From NCBI GenBank assembly GCA_012514315.1, contig JAAZAN010000205.1, forward strand, positions 1-64,000: a DNA stretch of 64,000 nt, read 5' to 3'. Each line of letters starts with the position of its first letter. The stretch's first letter is position 1. Below are positions 30,299 to 40,000 of the stretch, piece by piece. The translations under genes were made by a program, and so were the position numbers. Under the pieces are notes generated by a model. That model saw nothing but the letters and a program-made list of their open reading frames with translations, ran no database searches and was not told the origin of the DNA. The stretch comes from Chloroflexota bacterium (GTDB lineage: Bacteria; Chloroflexota; Anaerolineae; B4-G1).

Positions 30299-30339
30299 AG
30301 CCGCGCTCCTCGTGAAGTGAGATGAACGTCAGGTGAAGC

Positions 30340-30369
30340 GATGCGGCGCACCGAGCGATGCGCCGCATC
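30340..30369 (-). promoter_or_regulatory. perfect 11-bp stem-loop between leader ORF and cytochrome gene
   Basis: + strand gatgcggcgca (30340-30350), 8-nt loop, tgcgccgcatc (30359-30369); no T-run follows on the transcribed strand. Confidence 0.8.
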
Positions 30370-30376
30370 CTTTCTT

Positions 30377-30411
30377 GGTCCGGCTAACCCACCAGGAGGT
30401 GGAGCCGGACC
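30377..30411 (-). promoter_or_regulatory. stem-loop overlapping the leader ORF stop codon
   Basis: ggtccggct (30377-30385)/agccggacc (30403-30411) plus ccacc (30389-30393)/ggtgg (30398-30402), aac bulge, agga loop. Confidence 0.8.
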
Positions 30412-30434
30412 GGCTTGCCTAAGTTACTATCCAT
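30384..30434 (-). CDS. 16-aa putative leader peptide MDSNLGKPVRLHLLVG
   Basis: ATG with SD AAGGAGGAGGTG (30452-30441) 6 nt upstream; lies between a consensus promoter and the cytochrome gene; TAG inside the hairpin 3' arm. Confidence 0.55.
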   Translation of the reverse strand: MDSNLGKPVRLHLLVG

Positions 30435-30466
30435 AAGCACCACCTCCTCCTTGTGAAGATGGCCTG

Positions 30467-30495
30467 ATTATGGATCATATCTACCCAGTTGTCAA
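30467..30495 (-). promoter_or_regulatory. consensus sigma70-like promoter for the leader/cytochrome operon
   Basis: Minus strand TTGACA (30495-30490), 17-nt spacer, CATAAT (30472-30467). Confidence 0.7.
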
Positions 30496-30702
30496 CCCTA
30501 GCCGCACTAGCTCTCGGTCTGCGCCGATGCATCGCCTTGGCATGATTCAGCAGTAGCCCGAATCTACCTGCCAGTTCGATGCGACGCACCGTATTGTACG
30601 GGTTCCTGCGCCCACCGACGCATCGTCGGCGCGACCATTGCCGGAGGGGCTTCGGCCGCTGCAGGACCACCTACCTGGCGTGTTCATTGACTCGATGGCT
30701 AC

Positions 30703-30730
30703 TTGATCCCACTCGATTCTCACGTATAAT
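30703..30730 (+). promoter_or_regulatory. sigma70-like promoter for the Rieske gene
   Basis: TTGATC (30703-30708), 16-nt spacer, TATAAT (30725-30730). Confidence 0.6.
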
Positions 30731-30789
30731 CAGGCCAGTGGACGATCACACTACACTGGCCAGCGAGCCATTGGGAAGGAGTCGCTGAG

Positions 30790-31131
30790 ATGGGAGACTT
30801 TGTCAAAGTCGCGAGGACTTCGGAGATTCCACCGGGAGCACGGAAGTCGGTCTGGGTCGAGGGCATCCGGGTGCTGGTTCTCAACATCGGAGGCACGTAC
30901 TACGCCGTAGATGATAGCTGCCCGCACCGCGAGTGCTCGATGGAGCACGCCAAACTGAAGGGCACGACCATCATCTGCCCATGCCACCTGGCGCAGTTCG
31001 ACTTGGAGACAGGCGAGGTCTTGGCCGAACCGGTTGAGTTCCCGCCCACCGGGCCGCTGCCGGTTCACCAAGCGAAGACAGAAGGGCTCGATATTCTGGT
31101 TGCATTGACCACCGATTTCGACTCAATCTGA
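30790..31131 (+). CDS. Rieske [2Fe-2S] ferredoxin-like protein
   Basis: CPHRECSMEHAKLKGTTIICPCHLAQFDLETGEVL. Confidence 0.92.
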   Translation: MGDFVKVARTSEIPPGARKSVWVEGIRVLVLNIGGTYYAVDDSCPHRECSMEHAKLKGTTIICPCHLAQFDLETGEVLAEPVEFPPTGPLPVHQAKTEGLDILVALTTDFDSI

Positions 31132-31285
31132 CACAGCATCAATCATCTGGGATTGGCCGACACCGCCGGCCAGCATATAGCGCCTATGCGCCTGAGGGAT
31201 GTCGCGGATCGTGGCGAAACCGCGCGAGCGCGACGCGGCGCGAGCATTCTCTCAACGTGGGCGCCGCCAAAGGAGCACTCTTCGT

Positions 31286-32728
31286 ATGCCTTTCGATGCC
31301 GTTCAGCCCAACATCTTATGGATCTGCACAGATCAACAACGCTACGACACAATCAACGCACTGGGCAACTCTCACATTCACACACCGCACCTCGATCGTC
31401 TGGTGACCGAGGGCGTAGCGTTCACCCACGCCTTCTGTCAGACGCCGATCTGCACGCCCAGTCGCGCAGCGTTTCTGACTGGAATGTACCCGAGCACAGT
31501 ACACGCGTGCACCAACGGGAACAGCCACTGGGCTGAGGCCGCGCCGCTGGTGACCAAGCTCCTGGCGGATGCCGGGTATGATGGCGGACTGGCAGGCAAG
31601 CTGCATCTTGCAGGGGCGCAAGGCCGCATCGAACCCCGCCCCAGTGACGACGGCTACCGAGTCTTCCATTGGAGCCATCACCCGATGCCCGACTGGCCCG
31701 ATGGACACGCGTATGCCGACTGGGTCGCCGCTCAAGGCTTCGACCTGGTGGAGATGTATCGACATCCCGAGAGAATCCCGCCAGAACTGCACCAGTCGAC
31801 GTGGTGTGCTGATATGGCAATTGAGTTCGTGCAGGAACAACGTACAAAACCCTGGTTTATGAGCGTGAACTGCTTCGATCCTCACGCACCCTTCAATCCG
31901 CCTCAATCCTATCTGGACCGCTACGATCCGGCCGAGTTACCAGCCCCATCATATCGCGTCACCGATCCGACAGCTCAGTCCCGCCTTGAGGGCGTCGACT
32001 TCCAGACCGCTCCGCGCGACCCCGAGACCTTCGGTGCGCGCGAGATCAAGGCGGCCTACTATGCTATGATCGAGTTGATCGACTGGAATGTCGGTCGGAT
32101 GCTGGAGGCTTTGGAGCGGAGCGGCCAGCGTGAGAACACGCTCGTCATCTTCACTAGCGATCACGGGGAGACGCTTGGCGACCACGGTCTGCTGCTCAAG
32201 GGGTGTCGCTTTTACGAGGGGCTCGTGCGCGTACCACTCATCATGTCGTGGCCAGAGCGATTCTGCAGCGGTCTGATCAGCGATGCGCTGGTTGAACTGA
32301 TCGATGTCGCCCCCACGCTCCTGGACGCTGTCGATCTACCCATCGCCAGCCGGATGCAAGGGCGCTCGCTACTGCCCATTTTGACCGGTTCGGCTGATCC
32401 ACACACGCATCGCGAATTCGTTCGATCAGAGTACTACCACACACTGAACCCGGCTGAGCGACCTGATATCGAGCTGAACATCACGCCGAACAGTCCGAAG
32501 ATCCGGGGTTCGTACGCCACGATGGTCCGCGACAGACGCTACAAGCTAGTAGTCTATCACGGGCACGAAGAGGGTGAACTATTTGATCTCGAGCACGACC
32601 CGGAGGAATTCGAAAACCTCTGGGATCACCCCGAGTACCGTGACATCCGCTTCGCGCTGATGAAGCGCAGCTTCGATGCACTGGCCCTCGCCGTCGACAT
32701 CGGCCCCGAGCAGATTGTCTACTACTAG
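31286..32728 (+). CDS. sulfatase (Cys-type)
   Basis: FDAVQPNILWICTDQQRYDTINALGN; FCQTPICTPSRAAFLTGMYPS; DHGETLGDHGLLLKG. Confidence 0.92.
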   Translation: MPFDAVQPNILWICTDQQRYDTINALGNSHIHTPHLDRLVTEGVAFTHAFCQTPICTPSRAAFLTGMYPSTVHACTNGNSHWAEAAPLVTKLLADAGYDGGLAGKLHLAGAQGRIEPRPSDDGYRVFHWSHHPMPDWPDGHAYADWVAAQGFDLVEMYRHPERIPPELHQSTWCADMAIEFVQEQRTKPWFMSVNCFDPHAPFNPPQSYLDRYDPAELPAPSYRVTDPTAQSRLEGVDFQTAPRDPETFGAREIKAAYYAMIELIDWNVGRMLEALERSGQRENTLVIFTSDHGETLGDHGLLLKGCRFYEGLVRVPLIMSWPERFCSGLISDALVELIDVAPTLLDAVDLPIASRMQGRSLLPILTGSADPHTHREFVRSEYYHTLNPAERPDIELNITPNSPKIRGSYATMVRDRRYKLVVYHGHEEGELFDLEHDPEEFENLWDHPEYRDIRFALMKRSFDALALAVDIGPEQIVYY

Positions 32729-32815
32729 CCTTCCGGCATTAAGGCAACAGACTGTCGAGACACTCGGTCCACCGGTATCGTCGACCCGTAACCCGCAGCG
32801 CCAACTGGAGGCGCC

Positions 32816-34279
32816 TCAGCAAGTCGACCCACGGCGGCGCGGGATCAGCCGGCCAGTGTCGGGATCCAGCAACATAAATCCGCCGGAGAACTGCATCCAG
32901 CCGCCGGCGGCAAGGTGGTCCAGAACAGCCCGTCTCAACCTCGTGTCGCGGGGTGCTGTGGCTAGATCTGCCGGTCGTCCATCAAAGACATAGTCGAAGA
33001 TATCGTCACCGTCAGAGATGAAGGGAACGGGATACTGATGATAGTCGTTCTGGAATCTGACGATATTGGCTGAAGGCGACAGCATCCGCCTGAGCTGCGG
33101 ATCCAGTATCCATGACTCACACGTGAGCGCCATGAAACGGGTCTCAGGACAGAGATCGGCGTAGAACTGCACTGCCCAGTTGTATGACTCCCAGCAGGAT
33201 TTGCTGGTCAGTCTGTCCCCTTTTGGAATGTGCACTTCCAGGATCTTCGCGCCTCTTGCCAACACTTCATCCCATTCATCGAGCGATAACCTGACCATCT
33301 GACGTTGACAGACCGCGTCCGTCGTCAAGGGATGGCCGCACGCGACACCCGGCTCCAGGGTAAGCGTCGCCCGCCACACCCCTAGGCCAGAGTCTTCCTT
33401 ATCCGCCGGAATGCGCAGCCCGCGCTGATCGTACGCCACCCCATCGCCCGAGAGCACCCGGACCTCGTCGGCGCCATTCTGTCGGAATACGCGGATGTCC
33501 TGGCCGAACGTGCCTGGCTTGAATTGCAGACGCCCAAGTTTGAAGAGCTTCCCCGTAAAATGGTAGTACAGCCAGTCGATCAGGCTCAGCCCCCATCGCC
33601 CGGCATGTTTATCTCGATAGTCCTCCATCACAATCAGGAAGTCGGACAATGTGTCCCGCAGGATCGAGTCCGGTAGCCCCTTCTCTCGATACAACGCAAC
33701 CATCCTCGGCAGAGCCGAGAGAGCGACCACAGCAGTGAACATCGGCGCATGCTCCCCGAGCAGGCTAGTCAGTTCTGGCCAGTGACTGCAGACCCGCGTT
33801 ACCGTCTCACCCGACTGCTGCGCAAACACGAACTGACAGTACCACACCCACCGCTGGGCTGCGGGGCTTGCTCTCAGTGTCCTGAACACCGAGAAGAAGG
33901 CTTCGATCAGATCCTTCGGCAAACGGAGCAGCGAGATATAGCTAAGCAGATAGGCATCCTGGAGAAAGTCCACTCCACCTTCGGGAAAGCTGGACTGTGA
34001 GGCCGCCCAGCTCTCATGATCGATCTGGACATATCTCTGCACCCCCAGTTCAGTCAGCACTTCATCTGGCAAGGGGACATCGTGAACTACCACGCCCATG
34101 AATGGTTCGTCCTCCCTGAGGAATAATCGCGACAGTGCTCCCCTGCGCCCGTCTGTCTCGAACCGCACCCACAGTCTCGATACCGGAGAGCACAATTTCG
34201 GCATGCTACCACAACTCCGCGAATCAGTGTAGGCGGCCCCACTGATACAGGTTCCGGCTGAGACCACCTGAAGTGCCAC
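32816..34279 (-). CDS. conserved protein, possibly acyltransferase-domain (DUF5596-like)
   Basis: Full-length ORF with no antisense competitor; ILEVHIPKGDRLTSKSCWESYNWAVQFYADLCPETRFMALTCESWILDPQL region; family assignment from memory. Confidence 0.6.
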   Translation of the reverse strand: MALQVVSAGTCISGAAYTDSRSCGSMPKLCSPVSRLWVRFETDGRRGALSRLFLREDEPFMGVVVHDVPLPDEVLTELGVQRYVQIDHESWAASQSSFPEGGVDFLQDAYLLSYISLLRLPKDLIEAFFSVFRTLRASPAAQRWVWYCQFVFAQQSGETVTRVCSHWPELTSLLGEHAPMFTAVVALSALPRMVALYREKGLPDSILRDTLSDFLIVMEDYRDKHAGRWGLSLIDWLYYHFTGKLFKLGRLQFKPGTFGQDIRVFRQNGADEVRVLSGDGVAYDQRGLRIPADKEDSGLGVWRATLTLEPGVACGHPLTTDAVCQRQMVRLSLDEWDEVLARGAKILEVHIPKGDRLTSKSCWESYNWAVQFYADLCPETRFMALTCESWILDPQLRRMLSPSANIVRFQNDYHQYPVPFISDGDDIFDYVFDGRPADLATAPRDTRLRRAVLDHLAAGGWMQFSGGFMLLDPDTGRLIPRRRGSTC

Positions 34280-34415
34280 AGGAAGACGAGCCCGCTTACC
34301 CGCGCGCCAGCCGGCATCAGCAACTGGTGACTGGTGTGAAGCGTGCTATAATGCAGTCAGATTGGGGATGATCGTCCAGTCCCGTCAAGTCAGTTCCCGA
34401 CCGAATGGAGCCGGA

Positions 34416-35141
34416 ATGACCACCTTGTCAGTGTTTCTCCCAGCGTACAATGAGGCGCCAAACGTTCGTAGAGCCGTCGAGCACGTTTCATCTGTGGCAC
34501 AAGGCATTGGTGCGGACTACGAGATCATCGTCGTTAATGACGGTAGCCGGGATGGAACTGGCGACGTCGTCCGCGAGATGATACCCGAGGTCCCAAACCT
34601 TCGCTTGGTGGAGCATTTCCCCAATCGTGGATACGGTGGTGCACTCAAGGCAGGCTTTGCCGCTTCAACCGGCGATCTGGTTGCCTTCGTTCCTGCTGAC
34701 AATCAGTTTGACTTCCGAGAGATCAGCCGCTTCCTCGATCAGATCTCACAGGCGGACATCGTCTCAGGATACCGTGCCGATCGACAGGATCATCTAGTCC
34801 GCAAACTCAACGCTTTGGGCTGGAATCTGGTCGTCCGCGTGCTGTTCGGTTACCTGTGCCGTGACATCGATTGCGGGTTCAAGCTGATTCGACGCGAGGT
34901 GATTGAGCATGTGCCGGTGGAGTCAGATGGGGCGATGATCGACACCGAGTTACTGGCCGGGGCACGTGCCCGTGGCTACCGCATCGCTGAAGTGCCTGTC
35001 ACTCACCTGCCGCGCGTCGCTGGAGAGGCGACTGGCGCCAATGTGCGAGTCATCCTCCGCGCATTCCGAGATCTGATTCGGTTCCGAGTCCGTCTCACCG
35101 GGGAGCTGCGTGCTGAGAAGAGGCTTTCCCGCCAAGGTTAG
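34416..35141 (+). CDS. glycosyltransferase family 2 (dolichol-phosphate-mannose-synthase-like)
   Basis: TLSVFLPAYNEAPNVRRAVEHV; EIIVVNDGSRDGTGDVV; FPNRGYGGALKAGF; DNQFD; DIDCGFKLIRREV. Confidence 0.92.
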   Translation: MTTLSVFLPAYNEAPNVRRAVEHVSSVAQGIGADYEIIVVNDGSRDGTGDVVREMIPEVPNLRLVEHFPNRGYGGALKAGFAASTGDLVAFVPADNQFDFREISRFLDQISQADIVSGYRADRQDHLVRKLNALGWNLVVRVLFGYLCRDIDCGFKLIRREVIEHVPVESDGAMIDTELLAGARARGYRIAEVPVTHLPRVAGEATGANVRVILRAFRDLIRFRVRLTGELRAEKRLSRQG

Positions 35142-35148
35142 AGATCAG

Positions 35149-35898
35149 ATGTCCAAGGCGTCCCTCAACAATCAGCCCCCCACCCCGCCCGGGTCAGAAG
35201 TCGAATCCGTGGATCTAGGTCGAGTCGAGAGTGAGCTTAGCCACGGATTTGGGAACCAGGGACTACTACTGCAGGCACTGACCCATCCTTCGTTTGCGAA
35301 TGAGCACCCTGACTATGGAGGTGAGGACAATCAGCGCCTGGAATTCCTGGGCGACGCCGTGCTCGATTTCGTCTCCGCTAGTTGGGTGTACCATCGGTAC
35401 CCATCTTTTGATGAGGGTCGGATGACGCGTCTGCGTGCTGCACTGGTGCGCACCAGGATGCTCGCCTCATTCGCCCGCAAGGTCGGAATTGACCGGGCGC
35501 TGAGGCTCGGACGTGGAGAGGAGGCATCCGGTGGGCGCAGGCGGGACGCCAATCTCTGCGACGCGTTTGAGGCGGTTATCGGCGCGCTGTATCTAGATGG
35601 CGGATTGGCACCGGTGCGCACCTTCGCGGAGCCGCTGCTGGCGTCGCACGCGGATGCGATATTGGCAGCGCAGACTGACTGGGATGCGAAGAGCCGTCTC
35701 CAGGAATGGAGCCAGGCCGAACTGGGAGTCACACCGAGCTACCGCATTGTCGAAGAGTCAGGACCTGACCACGCCAAGACCTTCGTCGCCGAAGTCCTGC
35801 TCAACGGCGACGCCGTGGGTAGAGGCGTGGGAAACAGCAAGCAAGTCGCGGAGCAGGCCGCAGCGCAAGTCGCCTGGCGACAAGTGCAGCAAGACTAG
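35149..35898 (+). CDS. rnc: ribonuclease III
   Basis: LTHPSFANEHPDYGGEDNQRLEFLGDAVLDFVSA signature; C-terminal dsRBD SRLQEWSQAELGVTPSYRIVEESGPDHAKTF. Confidence 0.96.
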   Translation: MSKASLNNQPPTPPGSEVESVDLGRVESELSHGFGNQGLLLQALTHPSFANEHPDYGGEDNQRLEFLGDAVLDFVSASWVYHRYPSFDEGRMTRLRAALVRTRMLASFARKVGIDRALRLGRGEEASGGRRRDANLCDAFEAVIGALYLDGGLAPVRTFAEPLLASHADAILAAQTDWDAKSRLQEWSQAELGVTPSYRIVEESGPDHAKTFVAEVLLNGDAVGRGVGNSKQVAEQAAAQVAWRQVQQD

Positions 35899-36001
35899 GG
35901 CGCGCTGACACACGGCCGTGATCGCCGTCACAATCGCCACAGTGCTGCCCCCGCTCGCTCTACCGCAGCCCGCGGTTGAGCAGCAGTACACCTCGGGTCG
36001 A

Positions 36002-36844
36002 TCATTCAGGTGACAGCAGCGTGATCAGGGTAACCTCAGGCCGGCAGTTGAAGCGTATGGCCGGGCGTGTGAGGCCTACCCCCCGATTGACGTACAGCCG
36101 CATCTGGCCAAGGTCGTACAGACCAGCAGGATACTTCCGTGCAAGAATCGGCAGAACCGGGGCGCCTACGAGGGGGATACGTACCTGACCACCGTGCGAG
36201 TGACCGGAGAGCTGTAGCGCAACCCGACCGGTTGCCGCAACCACATCAGCGTAATCCGGTTCGTGCACCAGGACAAGGAGCGTCGCATCGGACGGGACCT
36301 GGCGGAGTACTCTGTTCACGTTGGGCCATCCGACCAGTGCATCGTCCAGACCACCGACCCACAGGCCGTCACGCACGCACCTCGCTTCGTTGCGCAGCAC
36401 CACAATCCCCGCCTTAGTTAAGGCTCCAGCAACCTTCACGGCGCCACGACGACAGTCGTGATTGCCGAGACAGGCCAGGGCTTGGGTGGCCCGCGCCAGT
36501 GGAGCTAGCTCCCCGGCACACGCATCCGCATACGAGGCCGACTGATAGACATAGTCACCCGTCAGGACAACGAGGTCTGGCTCCAGATCGATGCTCATGC
36601 TCACCGCCCGCGCGATGTCTTGCGCACGCACATCGGGCCCACAGTGAATATCCGAGAGCTGCACGATCCTGAACCCGCCCAGTCTTGAGGGTAATGTCTC
36701 GACTCGCACGTCGACGCGTTCGAGCACCAGACGGCGCGGCTCCACCGCGGACATATAGCCCACGCCACCCGCCGCGGACAGGACCAGCATCCCACCGCAG
36801 CCCGATATCTGTCCCAGAAACTTGCGTCGTGTTACTCTATCCAC
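36002..36844 (-). CDS. metallophosphoesterase with Tat-like N-terminus
   Basis: RRKFLGQISGCGGM N-terminus; IVQLSDIHCGP, VLTGDYVYQS, CLGNHDCRRG, LSGHSHGGQVRIP; start tentative (GTG 36844). Confidence 0.88.
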   Translation of the reverse strand: MDRVTRRKFLGQISGCGGMLVLSAAGGVGYMSAVEPRRLVLERVDVRVETLPSRLGGFRIVQLSDIHCGPDVRAQDIARAVSMSIDLEPDLVVLTGDYVYQSASYADACAGELAPLARATQALACLGNHDCRRGAVKVAGALTKAGIVVLRNEARCVRDGLWVGGLDDALVGWPNVNRVLRQVPSDATLLVLVHEPDYADVVAATGRVALQLSGHSHGGQVRIPLVGAPVLPILARKYPAGLYDLGQMRLYVNRGVGLTRPAIRFNCRPEVTLITLLSPE

Positions 36845-36994
36845 AGTGTCTGACCAATACTCTCTGTCACACGGAGGCAAGGGCCGACATAAGGACAGAT
36901 CCACACCGCTATCGGCCAACGGTCTGCACTCACTGCCCAGCGACGGTGACATCCACTCAGGCTTCCTGGCGGATTATACCCGTCGCGGCCAGAT

Positions 36995-37023
36995 TTGCAA
37001 TCTGCGCCCAAGCGGGGTATACT
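36995..37023 (+). promoter_or_regulatory. sigma70-like promoter for smc
   Basis: TTGCAA (36995-37000), 17-nt spacer, TATACT (37018-37023). Confidence 0.55.
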
Positions 37024-37074
37024 GCGCCTTGCGTGGGCGCAGAAGCGCTCAGCGGTCCTCCTGATTGGACATGT

Positions 37075-40000
37075 ATGCGGCTGAAAAACCTCACCCTGCA
37101 GGGCTATAAGTCCTTCGCCACGAAAACCGAGTTTCTCTTCTCCGAGGGCATCACAGCCATCATCGGCCCCAACGGATCAGGGAAGAGCAATATCGCTGAC
37201 GCCATCCGCTGGTCGCTCGGTGAGCAGAGCATGCGCAGTCTGCGAGGTCGTTCCTCCAGCGACATGATCTACGCTGGGGGACGCCGCCGATCGCAGGCCG
37301 GTATGGCGGAGGTGATCCTCAATCTGGACAACGGGGATGGCGCACTACCCATCGAGTTCAGTGAGGTCACAATCACGCGACGCGCATACCGTTCTGGGGA
37401 TAACGAATACCTGCTCAACGGGTCGCGCGTACGGCTTCGGGACATCGGCGAGCTTCTCGCTGAAAGCGGACTGGGCCAAGGTGGGTATGCCATCATCGGT
37501 CAGGGCATGGTTGACGCAGCCTTGTCGCTCCGACCTCAAGAGCGACGTGCACTCTTCGAAGACGCTGCTGGAATCAGCCTGTACCGTGCTCGCCGCGAGG
37601 AAACACTGTCGCGCCTGGACGACACCCAGCGCAATGTCGAGCGCGTGCAGGATATCTCCAACGAGATTGCCCCCCGGGTTCGTCGTCTTGAGCAAGAAGC
37701 CGAGCGCGTGGAAGAATACCGCCGACTGGCCGCTCACCTGAAACGATTGCAGTATACCTGGTACGGCTATCGTTCTGGGGCTCAGCAAACCGCACTCCGC
37801 CGTGCCCGTGAGCGTTCGGATATGCTTGAGGCCCGGCTGAGCGAACACCGGCTCGAATCTGAAGCGCAGGATCGAGAGATGAACCTGCTCCGGGAGCGTG
37901 AGAGTGCTTTGCGGGCAAAGCTCCAGGATTGGCACAAGCAAAGCGCCCAGCTCCATGCTCGCGCAGACGAGACGCGGCGGGAACTGGCCGTGGCGGAAGA
38001 ACGCGCGCGACTCCTCACCGCACGTCAGGCGGAGCTACAGGCAGAGCTCGATGCGGCTCACACGCAACGGGAGAGCCAGCTCCAGCGAATCGCGCAGGTC
38101 GAGTCTCAGGCGCAGGAACTGCAGCAGCGCATGGCCGAACGACAGGAACACCTAGAGCGGGTTGAGGTCGAGTGGAAGTCCTTGCGTCAGAAAGCTAGCG
38201 AACCACAGCAGCGCCGTGCCGAGGTAGAGCACGAGATCCGTGAGAGGCGAGCCAAGCTCGACCGACTGAATCAGGCCCTCGCCGCAGCACAGCGTGAGGT
38301 CTCGAGACTTGAGAACGAGCGAGCAGTCGCTCTCGAACGCGCCACCTACCTGGAGCAGCGATATGAGGAAACGCTGGTCAGCCTCGAGCCGCTGGTCCAA
38401 CAGATCGAGACACAGCAGCAACGAGTCGATCAGGCCCGAGAAGGGGTCCAGGAGCTTGAGGCGATCCTCACCAGTCAGACAACACGTGTGGCCAACCTGG
38501 AGAACCAATGGGCAGTCGCACAGAAGCAGACGCCTGAACCTGACCCGCACATGGCTGCCGTCGAGACCGAGATCAGGACCAATCAGGACCAGCTCCGGGT
38601 GTCAGGCAAGACGCTGGAGTCAGCACGCGCCGAGTTGGCTCGCCTGATCGGCGAGCACGAGGCCCTGACCCGGATGAACGAGTCGTGGGCTGCCTATGCT
38701 GTGGGCGTGCAGGCTGTGCTGCGCGAAGACCTGCCGGGTGTTCTGGGGCCGCTTGCTTCGTTGATGGATGTGCCCGTCGAATGGGAGCTCGCTATCCAGG
38801 CAGCGCTCGGCGATGACTTGCAGGCCGTGGTTCTGGAGAGCTCGAAGCTGGTGAGCCGTGCACAGGAGATTGTAGCGGCGGACGGGGGCCGAGTGACTCT
38901 TCTGGCCATGGACAGTGTGAACTCGGGCCACAGACTCCCCTCAAGTTCACTGCGCGCGGCTGATGTCGTTACGTGTGACGCCCCAGTACGCCCCATAGTT
39001 GAGGCCATTCTCGGGCAGGTTGCCCTCGTCGCCGACGTGATCGAGTTGAGAGCCCTGTTGCCTCTCTTGCCGCCGGGAAGCTGCTGCACAACATCCACAG
39101 GCATTGTGATCCGCTCCAATGGTGCAATCACCGTCGGTCGGACCGGAAGCGGCGACGTCCTGGTCACTGAACGCCTCCAACGCAAGCTCCCAGAGGATAT
39201 CGAACGAGCACGAGCAGAGTACGCGAGGATCGAAGCCCAGAACCAGCAGTTACAGGAGCACAAGAACACGCTGGAGGGCCGCCTGAGAGCACTGCATCGC
39301 CGGGTCGAAGCCGACCACGAAGCAGTGCTCCGCGCTGAACAGGAACAGCTGAACCAGGCCAACACCCAGGTCGCTGTTGCGCGTGAGAGTCTGCGCAGCC
39401 AACAGGCTACGCTCAGACGGGAACAGACTCTGCTCAACGAGTTGCGCCAGCGCGGCCGAGACACCCACGATCGGGCACTTCATCTCAAGGCTGAGCGTGA
39501 CCAGTTGATCGCCAGGTTTGCCTCGTCCCCTGGTCCGGACGCTGAATGCCTTTCACCAGATGGATTCGAGTCCTCACAGACCACAGATTGGGGCGATGAA
39601 GAGACATCCCCAGAGCTCGTCAGCGCACAGGCGGCATGCGCCCGCTGTGAACGCGATATCCAGTTCGAGCTACAACAGATTGCCGGACTCGAGCGCGAGC
39701 TTGAGACGGTCATTCGGGAAGCGACGGGAGCGATGGAGGCAGCAACGCACTTTGAACGCGAGACCGTGTCCGTGATTCGCACGGACGTCGCCGTCGCGAC
39801 CGAGGCCTTCCGCAGCCAGGAGGCGCAGGTCCAGAGAGAGCGTGGACTTCTTGAGCGACACGACACTCAGATTGCCGCTCGCGAGCGCCGTCTCGCAGAA
39901 CTCGGCGCCGAGCAAGAGTCGATTTCCATCCAGCTAGACGACTTCAACGCCAGGGCAATGGACCTGGAGCAGCACTTGCGCACACTGCGCGGCCACATTG

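Noticed and set aside
30340-30411. The two hairpins as simple intrinsic terminators
   Set aside because: No U-tract follows either stem on the transcribed strand, and both lie between a promoter and its coding gene, so a regulatory role is favoured.
37345-37956. 203-aa minus-strand ORF and other minus-strand ORFs within smc
   Set aside because: Antisense shadow ORFs within the conserved smc coding sequence.
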